A DNA stretch of 64,000 bases from Sphingomonas sp. A2-49 (GTDB lineage: Bacteria; Pseudomonadota; Alphaproteobacteria; Sphingomonadales; Sphingomonadaceae): the NCBI RefSeq assembly GCF_025548555.1, contig NZ_JAJLPA010000004.1:62001-126000 (forward strand), read 5' to 3'. The notes under the pieces are model-generated. The model searched no databases. It had not been told where the DNA came from and saw only the letters and a list, made by a program, of their open reading frames with translations. Shown here piece by piece: positions 1-9,606 of this stretch. The number at the start of each line of letters is the position of its first letter. Positions within the stretch are counted from its first letter, which is position 1. The translations under genes and the position numbers were made by a program.

Positions 1-1
1 G

Positions 2-3000
2 TTCGTTGACGGCCGCCCGGTCGCGGGCCGCGCGCTGGCGAGCGCCGCGGTCGCACCGGTCGCGACGCTGGCGCCGCGGATCGCCGACGCGCCGGTCTTC
101 GCCGGCCGCGTCGCCGGCCTGCGCCTCGAATCCGACGCGGCCTCGCCTGCCGCATTGCGCGAGCGGGCGCGCGAGCGGCCCGATCCTGCACTGATCGCGT
201 TCACACAGGGGAGCCCGCGCTGGCCCGTACAGGTGCGCCAGATGTACGGACAGGTGGCGCCGCAGGACGCATGGACCCTACCGCGTTCGCGCGCGCCGAT
301 CCCCGCGCCGGTCGCCAGACCGTTGCCGGTGGTGCGCGGCCCGGTCCGCCAGCCGGACGGCAGCTGGGCGATCGACGGCTGGCGCCTTGCCGAGGCGCCG
401 AAGGTCGCCGCCGCGGGGGCGACGATCAGCCGCGCCGGGTTCGACGCCCGCCGCTGGTATGCGGCGACCGTGCCGGGCACGGTGCTGACGACGCTGGTCG
501 ATCGCGGCGTCTATCCCGATCCCGCCTATGGCCTCAACAACACCGTGATCCCCGAAGGGCTGGCGCGGCAAGATTACTGGTATCGCACCGAATTCGACGT
601 GCCCGCGGAGGCGGCGGGCAAGCGGCAGACGCTCGTCTTCGACGGTGTCAATTACGCCGCGCAGATATGGGTCAACGGCGTGCCGGTCGGCACGATGCAG
701 GGCGCGTTCGTCCGCGGCCGCTTCGCCGTGACGCTGGCGCCGGGACGCAACGCCATCGCCGTCCGGGTCTCTCCCCCGCCGCATCGGGGCCTGGCGCACG
801 AGGAATCGATGACCGCGGGCGTGGGCGAAAACGGCGGCATGCAGATGCTCGACGGCCCGACCTTCGTCGCGACCGAAGGGTGGGACTGGATCCCGTCGAT
901 CCGCGACCGCAACACCGGACTGTGGCAGGGCGTGCGGCTGATCGCGACCGACGCCGTGGACCTCGGCGATACCCATGTCGTCACCAGCCTGCCCCGCGCC
1001 GACAATTCGATCGCGAACGTCGAGATCACGACGCCGGTCACCAATCGGTCGGCACAGGCCGTGACGGCGACGGTGCGGGCGGCATTCGACGACGTCGCGG
1101 TCGAACGGCAGGTGCGGCTGGCCCCCGGCGCGAGCGCCGACGTGGTGATGTCGCCCGCCGACTTTCCCGCGCTCGCGGTCCGCAACCCGAAACTGTGGTG
1201 GCCCAACGGCTATGGCGATCCCGCGCTGCACGCGTTGACGGTCACCGCCAGCGTCGACGGTGCGACCAGCGACGTGAAGACGACCCGCTTCGGCATGCGC
1301 CAGGTCACCTACGACCTGTCGCTGATGGACCGCGCCGGCGTGCTGGAGCGCGTCGGCATCGACCTGACCCGCGCCCGAGCGCTCGGCCAGCGGATCGTCG
1401 ACGGCAGCCACGACGGCATCCGCAAGGTGCCGAACGGCTGGGCGGCGAGCCTCGTCCCCGGTGCGGAAACCAGTCCGGCGGTGACGCGGGTGAGCGACGC
1501 ACCGGGCCTGTCACCGCATCTCGTCATCCGCGTGAACGGCGTAAAGATCGCCGCGCGCGGCGGCAACATCGGCATGGACGATTTCATGAAGCGGGTCGAC
1601 CGCGCCCGGCTGGAACCGATGTTCCGCCTGCACCGCGACGCGCATCTCAATATCGTGCGCAACTGGGTGGGGCAGGACACCGGCGACACCTTCTTCGACC
1701 TCGCCGACGAATACGGGCTGATGGTGCTCAGCGATTTCTGGGAATCGACGCAGGACTATAACATCGAGGCGCAGGACGTCGCGCTGTTCATGACCAACGC
1801 GACCGACGTGGTGAAACGCTATCGCAACCACCCCTCGATCGTCGTCTGGTTCGGCCGCAACGAGGGCGTGCCGCAGCCCTTGCTCAACGAACGGCTGGAG
1901 GACCTGATCGCGACGGAGGACGGGACGCGGCTCTACATGGGCTCGTCCAACCGGGTGAACCTCCAGAATTCGGGACCCTACAACTGGCGCCCGCCGGTCG
2001 AATATTTCACCGAGCACGCCCGCGGCTTCTCGGTCGAGAGCGGTACGCCGTCGCTGCCGACGCTCGAGGCGTGGCAGCGCACCATGGCCCGGGCGGATCA
2101 ATGGCCGATCGGCGACGCTTGGGCCTATCACGACTGGCACCAGACCGGGAACGGCGGGGTCAGGACCTATATGGACACGCTCGACGCCCGCTTCGGCGCG
2201 GGCACCAGCCTGCCCGATTTCGAGCGCAAGGCGCAGATGATGCAGTACGAAAGCTACCGCGCCATCTTCGAGGGCATGAACGCCGGACTGTGGACGGTCA
2301 ATTCGGGGCGGATGCTGTGGATGACGCAGCCTGCCTGGCCGTCGTCGGCGTGGCAGATCTTCTCGTCCGACTACGACACCCACGCCAGCTTCTACGGCGT
2401 CAAGAAGGCATCCGAGCCGGTCCATGTCCAGATGAACCTGCCCGACGGCAAGGTCGTGCTGGTCAACAACAGCCTGGCCGACATCGCCGGCGCGACGGTG
2501 ACGGCGAAGGTGGTCGACCTTGCGGGCCGCACGCTCGCGGAGCGTACGGCGACGATCGACGCACGGCACGAGGCGGCGAACCCCGCCTTCGCGCTCGACC
2601 TGCCGGCGCTGACCGCGAACGGCATGGTGCTGGTGTCGCTCAAGGCGACCGACGCGCGGGGCGAGGCGCTGTCCGACAATCTCTATTGGCAGGGCGCGAA
2701 CGACGCCGCCTATCGGGGCCTGACGACATTGCCCGCGGTCGCGCTCACCGCCACCGCCGCCGGCCGCGCGATCGGCGACGAGACCGAGGTGCGCGTGACG
2801 CTCGCCAATCGCACCGCGACCCCGGCGATCGAGACCAAGCTGACGGTGATGAACGCCGACGGCAGCCAGGTGCTGCCCGCCTATTTCAGCGACAATTACG
2901 TATCGCTGCTGCCCGGCGAGACGCGCACGGTATCGGTCCGGTACCCCTCGGCCAAGGCGAAGGCGTCGCGCATCGCGTTGCGCGGCTGGAACGTCGCGGG

Positions 3001-3022
3001 CCAGGCGGAGCCGGTCCGTTGA
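2..3022 (+). CDS. GH2 exo-beta-glycosidase (beta-mannosidase / exo-glucosaminidase type), 5' truncated
   Basis: The reading frame is open to the first base of the window, so the N-terminus and any signal peptide lie outside; the TTG at 155 is only an internal in-frame start. The visible part is about 1,006 residues. An undefined leading segment (possibly the end of a carbohydrate-binding or LamG-like module) precedes a GH2 sugar-binding jelly roll (motifs VPGTVLTTL, DYWYRTEF), an immunoglobulin-like domain and a TIM barrel. The general acid/base is the Glu of WFGRNEG (codon 1862-1864) and the likely nucleophile is the Glu of FSVESG (codon 2036-2038). The arrangement resembles exo-beta-glucosaminidases and endo/exo-beta-mannosidases, so it probably removes beta-Man, beta-GlcN or related sugars in the periplasm. 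The family call is firm; the substrate is inferred. It overlaps the GH97 gene by 4 bases. Confidence 0.9.
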   Translation, partial: FVDGRPVAGRALASAAVAPVATLAPRIADAPVFAGRVAGLRLESDAASPAALRERARERPDPALIAFTQGSPRWPVQVRQMYGQVAPQDAWTLPRSRAPIPAPVARPLPVVRGPVRQPDGSWAIDGWRLAEAPKVAAAGATISRAGFDARRWYAATVPGTVLTTLVDRGVYPDPAYGLNNTVIPEGLARQDYWYRTEFDVPAEAAGKRQTLVFDGVNYAAQIWVNGVPVGTMQGAFVRGRFAVTLAPGRNAIAVRVSPPPHRGLAHEESMTAGVGENGGMQMLDGPTFVATEGWDWIPSIRDRNTGLWQGVRLIATDAVDLGDTHVVTSLPRADNSIANVEITTPVTNRSAQAVTATVRAAFDDVAVERQVRLAPGASADVVMSPADFPALAVRNPKLWWPNGYGDPALHALTVTASVDGATSDVKTTRFGMRQVTYDLSLMDRAGVLERVGIDLTRARALGQRIVDGSHDGIRKVPNGWAASLVPGAETSPAVTRVSDAPGLSPHLVIRVNGVKIAARGGNIGMDDFMKRVDRARLEPMFRLHRDAHLNIVRNWVGQDTGDTFFDLADEYGLMVLSDFWESTQDYNIEAQDVALFMTNATDVVKRYRNHPSIVVWFGRNEGVPQPLLNERLEDLIATEDGTRLYMGSSNRVNLQNSGPYNWRPPVEYFTEHARGFSVESGTPSLPTLEAWQRTMARADQWPIGDAWAYHDWHQTGNGGVRTYMDTLDARFGAGTSLPDFERKAQMMQYESYRAIFEGMNAGLWTVNSGRMLWMTQPAWPSSAWQIFSSDYDTHASFYGVKKASEPVHVQMNLPDGKVVLVNNSLADIAGATVTAKVVDLAGRTLAERTATIDARHEAANPAFALDLPALTANGMVLVSLKATDARGEALSDNLYWQGANDAAYRGLTTLPAVALTATAAGRAIGDETEVRVTLANRTATPAIETKLTVMNADGSQVLPAYFSDNYVSLLPGETRTVSVRYPSAKAKASRIALRGWNVAGQAEPVR

Positions 3023-4971
3023 GGGCGCTGCTGCTGCTCGCCGCCGCCGCCATCGCGGCCCCCGCCGCGGCGCAGACCGTCGCGTCCCCCGACGGGCGGC
3101 TGGTCGTGACGCTCGGCACCACCGCCGACGACCAGCCGAGCTATACGCTGCGCGTCGCCGGGCGCACCGTCATCGCCCCCTCGCCGCTCGGGCTGGAATT
3201 CGAACGCTACGCCAAGCTGTCGAACGGGCTGCGCGTCACCGCGACCGACGCGACCACCGGCGAGGACCGCTATGCGCTGACCGCCGGCAAGGTCGCGTCG
3301 GTGGCCGAACGCTACCACCAGATCGTCGTGCACATGGCGGAACGGGACGGCAGACACCGCCGCCTCGACCTGATCGTCCGCGCCTACGACACCGGCATCG
3401 CGCTGCGCTATGCGGTGCCGCGGCAGCCCGACCTGACCAGCCTGCGCCTCGTCAACGAGCTGACGCAATTTGCCTTCGCCGGCGATTACGCCTGCGCCGG
3501 CCTCAACCTCGGCAGCTTCGGCACCAGTCACGAGGGCGAATACGATCCCGTCCGCGCCAGCGCGATCCGCCCGCACAATCTGTACGAGCTGCCGCTCGTC
3601 TGCGACACGGGCGCGGGCGGCCCGACGATCGCCATCGCCGAAGCCGCGGTCGAGGACTGGCCGGCGATGTACCTGACCGGGATCGAAACGGGCGCGACCG
3701 GCGTCGCCGCCCGGCTGACCCGCCAGCCCGACGATCCCGCGGTCGCGGTGACGCGCGCGGTCGGGGACGGTGCGCTGTCGCCGTGGCGGGTGGTGATGGT
3801 GGCGCCGTCCGCCGGCACGCTGATCGAGAACACGCTGCTCACCAGCCTCAACCCCGCGCCGAGGGGGGATTTCAGCTGGGTGAAGCCGGGCAAGACCGCA
3901 TGGGACTGGTGGTCGGGCCCGCTGCTCGCGGGCGTGCCGGTCGCCGGATCGAACGCCGCGACCGAGCGGGCCTTCATCGATTTCGCCGCGTCGCTGCGGC
4001 TGCCCTACATGATGGTCGACGAGGGCTGGTACGTGAACAGCGGCGGCGGCGGCACGCTGTACCCCGGTGCCGATCCGACGCGCCCGGTCGACGGTATCGA
4101 CCTGCCCGGCCTCGTCGCCTATGGCCGGCAGCGCGGCGTCGGACTGATCCTGTGGATCCACTGGGCGCTGCTCGACCGCGACATGGAAAAGATCCTGTCC
4201 TACGTCGCGCGGCTCGGCGCGAAGGGGATCAAGGTCGACTTCATGAACCGCGACGATCAGGCGATGATCGGCTTCTATCATCGCCTCGCCGCCGCGACCG
4301 CGCGGCACCACCTGCTGCTCGACCTGCACGGGGCGACGCATCCCTGGGGGATGACGCGGACCTGGCCCAATTTCATCACGCAGGAAGGGGTGCTGGGCGC
4401 CGAATACAACAAGTGGACGCGGCGGATCACGGCGCGGCACAACATCACGCTCGCCTATACGCGGATGCTCGCCGGGCCGATGGACTATACGCCGGGCGCC
4501 TATCGCAATGCGGCGCCGGCGGACTTCCGCATCGCCGCGACGGGGCCGCAGGTGCAGACGACGCGGGCGGCGGAACTCGCCAAATACGTCGTCTTCGAAA
4601 GCCCGTTGCAGTCGGTCGCCGACAGCCCCGACGCCTATCGCGGCCAGCCCGGCCTCGACTTCCTCGCCGCGGTGCCGGCGAGCTGGGACGAGACGCGCTT
4701 CGTGTCGGGCACGATGGGCGAATCGATCGTCGTCGCCCGGCGCCGGGGCGACACCTGGTACCTCGGCGCGATGACCGATGCCGCGCGGACGGTGACGGTG
4801 CCGCTGTCCTTCCTTGCCCAGGCGACGCGCTACAGCGCGCGGGTCTGGGGCGACGGCGCCGCCGCCACCGACCTGGTGTCCACCGCCCGCCCGGTCGATG
4901 CCGCCGCGACGCTGACGCTGAAACTGCATGCATCGGGCGGCGCCGCCGCTATCCTCGCTCCCGTCCGCTGA
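3019..4971 (+). CDS. GH97 family glycoside hydrolase, retaining alpha-galactosidase type
   Basis: The start is the TTG of the TTGA overlap with the upstream stop; it gives a classic signal peptide (RALLLLAAAAIAAPAAAQ) and a 650-residue protein, the normal GH97 length. An N-terminal beta-sandwich is followed by a TIM barrel with WDWWSGP, MMVDEGWY and ILWIHW, and a C-terminal all-beta domain. KVDFMNRDDQ carries an Asp (residue 407) at the position of the nucleophile in retaining GH97 alpha-galactosidases; Glu456 or Glu462 in the QEGVLGAE segment is the likely acid/base. Inverting SusB-type alpha-glucosidases use Glu bases instead, so a retaining alpha-galactosidase is favoured. Placed between GH2 and an esterase, it should trim alpha-linked side chains in the periplasm. 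Confidence 0.92.
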   Translation: MRALLLLAAAAIAAPAAAQTVASPDGRLVVTLGTTADDQPSYTLRVAGRTVIAPSPLGLEFERYAKLSNGLRVTATDATTGEDRYALTAGKVASVAERYHQIVVHMAERDGRHRRLDLIVRAYDTGIALRYAVPRQPDLTSLRLVNELTQFAFAGDYACAGLNLGSFGTSHEGEYDPVRASAIRPHNLYELPLVCDTGAGGPTIAIAEAAVEDWPAMYLTGIETGATGVAARLTRQPDDPAVAVTRAVGDGALSPWRVVMVAPSAGTLIENTLLTSLNPAPRGDFSWVKPGKTAWDWWSGPLLAGVPVAGSNAATERAFIDFAASLRLPYMMVDEGWYVNSGGGGTLYPGADPTRPVDGIDLPGLVAYGRQRGVGLILWIHWALLDRDMEKILSYVARLGAKGIKVDFMNRDDQAMIGFYHRLAAATARHHLLLDLHGATHPWGMTRTWPNFITQEGVLGAEYNKWTRRITARHNITLAYTRMLAGPMDYTPGAYRNAAPADFRIAATGPQVQTTRAAELAKYVVFESPLQSVADSPDAYRGQPGLDFLAAVPASWDETRFVSGTMGESIVVARRRGDTWYLGAMTDAARTVTVPLSFLAQATRYSARVWGDGAAATDLVSTARPVDAAATLTLKLHASGGAAAILAPVR

Positions 4972-4994
4972 TCGCTCCCCCGGAGATTGTGCCC

Positions 4995-5741
4995 ATGAAA
5001 CTGATCCTCGCCGCCGTGATCCTTGCCGCGCTCGCCGGCCCCGTGCTGGCGCAGACCCAGCCGACCGCCGAACAGAAGGCGCAATGGGAGCGCGAGGCGG
5101 AGGAGCGGCTGCACCAGGACTTCGCGTGGCTGGGGCGCTATCGCGACGCCAACGCCGGCGTGACCGGGCCCGTCAATGTGGTCTTCATGGGCGATTCGAT
5201 CACGCAGGGGTGGTTCGACATGGTGCCAGGCTTCTTCACGCCGGGGCGCCTCGGTCGCGGCATCGGCGGCCAGACGACGCCGCAGATGCTGCTGCGCTTC
5301 CGCCAGGACGTGATCGACCTCCACCCGCAGGTCGTGCAGATCATGGCCGGCACCAACGACATCGCCGGCAACACCGGCCCGATGACGCCCGAACAGACCA
5401 AGGCCAATCTGATGTCGATGGCCGAACTCGCCCGCGCGCACGGCATTCGCGTCATCCTCGCCTCGATCCCGCCGGCGGATCATTTTCCGTGGCGGCCGGG
5501 CCTCGACACCGCGACCAGGATCGCCGCGCTCAACGCGTGGATGAAGGATTATGCGGCGCGCACCGGCGCGACCTACGCCGATTACTGGACGGCCCTGCAC
5601 GACGGCCCGGCGCTGAAGGCGAGCTGGACCTATGACGGCGTCCACCCGAACAAGGCGGGCTATGCGGTGATGGCGCCGGTGGCGGAGGCGGCGATCCGCA
5701 GCGCGATGGCGAAGCCCGCGCCGGCCGCGACCGCGCGATGA
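4995..5741 (+). CDS. SGNH/GDSL-family secreted esterase
   Basis: This is a 248-residue protein with a signal peptide ending near VLAQ. It has the SGNH hydrolase blocks: GDSIT (nucleophile Ser) near residue 60, a conserved Gly in GIGGQTT, GTND (oxyanion Asn), and DGVHP (Asp and His of the triad) near the C-terminus. The ATG at 4995 follows a GGAG-like site and lies 23 bases after the GH97 stop. Such proteins remove acetyl groups from plant polysaccharides, which fits its place within a glycosidase operon; the exact substrate cannot be read. It overlaps the next gene by ATGA. Confidence 0.88.
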   Translation: MKLILAAVILAALAGPVLAQTQPTAEQKAQWEREAEERLHQDFAWLGRYRDANAGVTGPVNVVFMGDSITQGWFDMVPGFFTPGRLGRGIGGQTTPQMLLRFRQDVIDLHPQVVQIMAGTNDIAGNTGPMTPEQTKANLMSMAELARAHGIRVILASIPPADHFPWRPGLDTATRIAALNAWMKDYAARTGATYADYWTALHDGPALKASWTYDGVHPNKAGYAVMAPVAEAAIRSAMAKPAPAATAR

Positions 5742-7201
5742 GCATCGCGCTCGCGCTGGCGCTGGCCGTCGCGGGGCCGGTCGTACGCACCGACGACGGT
5801 CCGGTGCGCGGCGAGGCCGCCGGCACGGGCGCGGTGTTCCGCGGCATCCCCTTCGCCGCTCCCCCGGTCGGTGCGCTGCGCTGGCGCGCGCCCGAACGGC
5901 CGCGGCGCTGGACGCAGCCGCGAAACGCGATCGCCACACACGCCGCCTGCCCCCAGGTCGTCTACGGCGACTGGAACCGCGCCGCGGCGGAAGCGAGCGA
6001 CGAGGATTGCCTGTTCGTCGATGTCCGCACCCCCGACCTCGCCGGCAAGTTGCCGGTGCTGGTCTGGATCCACGGCGGCAGCAACCGCGCGGGCGCCGGT
6101 GGCGGCACGGTCGAATCGCGGATCACGGACAAGGGCATCGTCCTGGTCAGCGTCCAGTACCGCCTCGGCGCGCTCGGCTTCCTGTCGCACCCCGCGCTCA
6201 GCCGCGAACAGGGCGGGCACAGCGGCAATTACGGACTGATGGACCAGCAGGCGGCGCTGCGCTGGGTCCGGCGCAACATCGCGGCCTTCGGCGGCGATCC
6301 CGACCGGGTGACGATCGCCGGCGAATCGGCGGGGGCGATGGACGTCGGACTGCACCTGCTCAGCCCCGGCTCGCGCGGGCTGTTCCGACAGGCGATCGCG
6401 GAAAGCGGGACCGCCGGCTTCGGCACCGCGCCGCGCAGCCTCGCCGCCAACGAGGCGCTGGGCGCACGGATCGCGACGCGCGCCGGCCTGCCCGCGAACG
6501 CCACCGCGGCGCAGCTGCGCGCGCTGCCGATGGCGGCGGTGCTGGCGGCGGACGACAAGGTCGACGCACCCGGGCTCGACGACGACAGCTTCGTCTGGTT
6601 GCAGGCCGTCGTCGATGGCCGCGTCCTGCCCGATACGCCGGCACGGCTGCTCGCGCGCGGCGGCGCGGCGCCCGCGCCGCTGATGATCGGGGTCAACGCC
6701 CGCGAGCTGGGGCTGCACGGCGGCCTGTCCGCGGCGCGCGCGACGGTCCTGCGCGAATTCGGCGCCAATGCGCCCGCGGCGCTGCGGCTGTACGGCCTGC
6801 AACCGGGCGGCACGCCGGTCACCGATGCCCGGCTGGGCGACGTGACCGCGCAGCTGGCGACCGACCTCACCTTCCGCTGCCCGACGATCGCGGTGTCGGA
6901 CGCGCTGACCGCGCACGGCGGCCGGGTCTGGCAATATCAGTTCGACTACGCCCCGCCCGGCGGCACGGTGAGCCATGCGAGCGAGCTCGGCTATCTGTTC
7001 AACCCGCCGCAGCCGGGGCAGCCGCCGCTCCAGGCCTATTGGGTCGATTTCGTGAAGACGGGCGACCCCGATGGCGCGGGCCTTGCCCACTGGCCGGCGT
7101 ACGACCGCGGCCGCCGGGCCTATATGGCGTTCGACCAGGACGGGCCGGTCGTGAAGACGGGCCTGCGCCGCGCGATCTGCGCGCTGCGCGAGGCGCCCTG
7201 A
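5738..7201 (+). CDS. Type-B carboxylesterase
   Basis: This 487-residue alpha/beta hydrolase begins at the ATG of an ATGA overlap. The N-terminus (IALALALAVAGPVV) is hydrophobic and probably a signal peptide. Family signatures are EDCLFVDV, the oxyanion-hole HGGS segment, and the nucleophile elbow GESAGAM with Ser197; the C-terminal His is likely the one in SHASELGY. Length and motif order match bacterial type-B carboxylesterases (para-nitrobenzyl esterase group). Being last in the GH2-GH97-SGNH run suggests it removes ester substituents from the same glycan, but promiscuous esterase activity cannot be excluded. Confidence 0.9.
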   Translation: MSIALALALAVAGPVVRTDDGPVRGEAAGTGAVFRGIPFAAPPVGALRWRAPERPRRWTQPRNAIATHAACPQVVYGDWNRAAAEASDEDCLFVDVRTPDLAGKLPVLVWIHGGSNRAGAGGGTVESRITDKGIVLVSVQYRLGALGFLSHPALSREQGGHSGNYGLMDQQAALRWVRRNIAAFGGDPDRVTIAGESAGAMDVGLHLLSPGSRGLFRQAIAESGTAGFGTAPRSLAANEALGARIATRAGLPANATAAQLRALPMAAVLAADDKVDAPGLDDDSFVWLQAVVDGRVLPDTPARLLARGGAAPAPLMIGVNARELGLHGGLSAARATVLREFGANAPAALRLYGLQPGGTPVTDARLGDVTAQLATDLTFRCPTIAVSDALTAHGGRVWQYQFDYAPPGGTVSHASELGYLFNPPQPGQPPLQAYWVDFVKTGDPDGAGLAHWPAYDRGRRAYMAFDQDGPVVKTGLRRAICALREAP

Positions 7202-7211
7202 CGGCCGGCGA

Positions 7212-8111
7212 TCAGTCGCCCGTCCACAGCCGCGCCGCGCCGCGGACGCCCGAACTGTCGCCCCATTTCGCCGCGACGATCCGCCCCTCCCAATCCCCGC
7301 CGAAGCTGTAGCGGTCGATCACCGCGGGCAGGCGATCGTAGATCTCCGCGACGTTGCTCATCCCGCCCCCCATCACGAACACGTCGGGATCGACGATGTT
7401 GGCGATCATTGCCATCGCCCGCCCCAGCCGGTCGACATAGGCATCGAGGGCCGCGACCGCCGGCGCGTCGCCCGCGCGGGCGGCGGCGACGATCGCCGGC
7501 CCCGCCAGCGTCCGGTCGGCGCGTGCCGCCATGTCCTTCTGCAGGCCGGTGCCCGATACCAGCATGTCGAGGCAGCCGTGCTGCCCGCACCAGCAGGCGG
7601 GACCGGGATATTCCGCCGCGGTCATCCACGGCAGCGGCACGTGGCCCCATTCGCCGCCCATGCCGTTCGCGCCCTCGACGATGCGTCCTTCGACCACCAG
7701 CCCGCCGCCGACGCCGGTGCCGACGATCACCGCGAACGCCGATCGCGCGCCCGCCGCCGCGCCATCGACCGCTTCGGACAGCGCCAGGCAGTTGGCGTCG
7801 TTCGCCATGCGGACGTCGCGGCCGAGGGCCGCGGCCAGGTCCTCGCGAAACGTGCGGCCGTTGAGGAAGGTCGCGTTGGCGTTGCGCATGCGCCCGTCGC
7901 GCGGGTTGATCGATCCCGGCGTGCCGATGCCGATCGTGCCCGCGGCGCCGGCCTCCGCCTCCGCGCGCGCGATCAGGTCGCGCACGTCGCGGATCGCGCG
8001 ATCATAGTCGCCCGGATTGGGTGCCCGCACCCGCGCCAGAAATAGGCCGTCCGAATCGAGCGCCGCTGCCTCGATCTTGGTGCCGCCGAAGTCGATCCCG
8101 ATCTGGATCAT
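7212..8111 (-). CDS. ROK-family sugar kinase (fructokinase/mannokinase type)
   Basis: This 299-residue cytoplasmic kinase has the ROK hallmarks: an N-terminal phosphate loop (GIDFGGTKIE), a sugar-binding region GTPGS, NDANCLA with catalytic Asp105, GTGVGGG, the EWGH motif, and a zinc-binding CWCGQHGC cluster. It would phosphorylate a free hexose with ATP. ROK fructokinases (Mak type) also accept mannose, which would suit mannose released by the GH2 enzyme, but glucose or N-acetylglucosamine remain possible. It is transcribed divergently from the ROK regulator across a 253-base region carrying operator-like repeats, and converges on the esterase gene. Confidence 0.93.
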   Translation of the reverse strand: MIQIGIDFGGTKIEAAALDSDGLFLARVRAPNPGDYDRAIRDVRDLIARAEAEAGAAGTIGIGTPGSINPRDGRMRNANATFLNGRTFREDLAAALGRDVRMANDANCLALSEAVDGAAAGARSAFAVIVGTGVGGGLVVEGRIVEGANGMGGEWGHVPLPWMTAAEYPGPACWCGQHGCLDMLVSGTGLQKDMAARADRTLAGPAIVAAARAGDAPAVAALDAYVDRLGRAMAMIANIVDPDVFVMGGGMSNVAEIYDRLPAVIDRYSFGGDWEGRIVAAKWGDSSGVRGAARLWTGD

Positions 8112-8211
8112 CCGTCATCCCCTTTCCTGCCGCCGGAACCCGCTGCAATGGTGGGAACTTCGCGCGGTGACGCCGACAGGACAGCCGACATGAAGATGCG
8201 GATGGCCTGCA

Positions 8212-8289
8212 CGCCTCAATTGATATACATTGGTATGATACCTCGTAAATAATAAACGCAAATTGAAATAATTCCACTAGCTTGAGGCG
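8212..8289. repeat. Perfect 8-bp inverted repeat flanking the AT-rich control region
   Basis: CGCCTCAA (8212-8219) and its exact complement TTGAGGCG (8282-8289) bracket a markedly AT-rich stretch between the divergent ROK kinase and ROK regulator. The arms are 62 bases apart, too far for a simple hairpin terminator, and could be paired half-sites for a looping repressor. No gene is visible in 8112-8364. Confidence 0.55.
8232..8242. promoter_or_regulatory. Palindromic operator candidate GGTATgATACC
   Basis: A perfect 5-1-5 palindrome sits in the AT-rich centre of the kinase/regulator intergenic region, preceded by TTGATATACAT. Position and symmetry suggest an operator for the adjacent ROK repressor, though the sequence also resembles GntR-family sites (TGGTAT-type half-sites). 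This is inference from symmetry and position. Confidence 0.5.
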
Positions 8290-8364
8290 ACAATCGTCGT
8301 ACCCATTCGGGTGACGAACGCTGCAAGCCTCTCTAGGGGATGCAGGACGCCATAGAGGATGGGG

Positions 8365-9606
8365 ATGGAAATCAGCTTCGGCACCAAGGCCGGCCGGCGC
8401 GCCGAGCCGGTTCCGGCGGACGGGCGCGACGCCCGGCTGTCGCGCAGCCTGTCCGGGACCAACCTGGAACGGGCGGGCGACTATAACCTGCGCACGGTGT
8501 TGCAGGCGGTGCGGCTGAACGGCGACACGACGCGCGTCGCGATCGCGCAGCAGACGGGGCTGACCGCGCCGACGATCGCCAACATCACCGGGCGGCTGAT
8601 CGACATGGGGCTGGTCCGCAACGCCGGTCGCATGCAGGGCGGTCGCGGCCAGCCGGCGCTGCGCCTTCAGATCAACCCCGATGGCGCGTTCGGCATCGGC
8701 CTCAACATCGACCGCGATCACCTGACGCTGGTGACGCTCGATCTCGCGGGACAGGTGCGCAGCCGCGCCAGCCGCGAAATCGCCTTCGCCATGCCCGACG
8801 ACGTCGTCGCCTTCGTCACCGAAGAGATCGACCGCGTCATCGCCGAAGGCGGGGTCGACCGCGACCGCGTGCTCGGAATCGGGGTGGCGATCCCCGACGA
8901 CCTCGGGCGGATCTGCCTGCCGCATCGCCCGGCGGGCTACGACCGCTGGACCGGCGTCGACCTGCCGGCGCTGCTGTCGGTGCTGCCCTGGCCGATCCAT
9001 TGCGACAACGATGCCGCCGCCGCTGCCCTCGGCGAGGCCGAATATGGCACGGCGTTCGACAACCCCAGCTTCTTCTACCTGCTCATCAGCGCAGGGCTCG
9101 GCGGCGGGCCGGTGATCGACCGGTCGTACCATCGCGGCGCCAACGCGCGCAGCGGCGAGATCGGGCTGATGCCCGACACCACCGGCCGGCCGGGCGCAAC
9201 GGTGCAGGACACCGTGTCGCTGTCCGCGCTGCTCGCCCGGATCGAGGATGCGGGGATCGCACGCCCCGATCTCGATACGCTCGCGGGCGACGATCCGCGG
9301 ATGGCGGCGGTCGTCGACGGCTGGCTCGCGGACGCGGTGCGCGCACTGACCGCGCCGCTGGTGGCGATCAACTGCCTGCTCGATCCCGATGCGATCCTGA
9401 TCGGCGGCCGGCTGCCCATGCCGCTGATCGAACGGCTTGCCGAGGGGCTGACCGCGGCGCTCGACGCGGTGCCGCAGCCCTCGCGCGCGGCGATCATGCC
9501 GGCGGTGATGGCGCAGGACGCCCCCGCGATCGGCGCGGCGATCCTGCCGTTCCTGGATCATATCCTGCCGTCCGATTCGATCCTGATCCAGAGCGGCCGG
9601 CAGTGA
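8365..9606 (+). CDS. ROK-family transcriptional regulator (NagC/XylR type)
   Basis: The protein is about 413 residues. It has an N-terminal winged helix-turn-helix (around residues 35-90, including RVAIAQQTGLTAPTIANITG) and a C-terminal ROK sugar-binding fold with CDNDAAAAALGEA and LGGGP. The start at 8365 is chosen because AGAGG (8354-8358) is 6 bases upstream; the in-frame ATG at 8359 directly abuts that site. The zinc-binding cysteine cluster of ROK kinases is not seen, as in many ROK regulators that only sense sugar. It is divergent from the ROK kinase and overlaps the GH9 gene by GTGA, so it probably controls this glycan locus in response to a released sugar. Confidence 0.92.
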   Translation: MEISFGTKAGRRAEPVPADGRDARLSRSLSGTNLERAGDYNLRTVLQAVRLNGDTTRVAIAQQTGLTAPTIANITGRLIDMGLVRNAGRMQGGRGQPALRLQINPDGAFGIGLNIDRDHLTLVTLDLAGQVRSRASREIAFAMPDDVVAFVTEEIDRVIAEGGVDRDRVLGIGVAIPDDLGRICLPHRPAGYDRWTGVDLPALLSVLPWPIHCDNDAAAAALGEAEYGTAFDNPSFFYLLISAGLGGGPVIDRSYHRGANARSGEIGLMPDTTGRPGATVQDTVSLSALLARIEDAGIARPDLDTLAGDDPRMAAVVDGWLADAVRALTAPLVAINCLLDPDAILIGGRLPMPLIERLAEGLTAALDAVPQPSRAAIMPAVMAQDAPAIGAAILPFLDHILPSDSILIQSGRQ

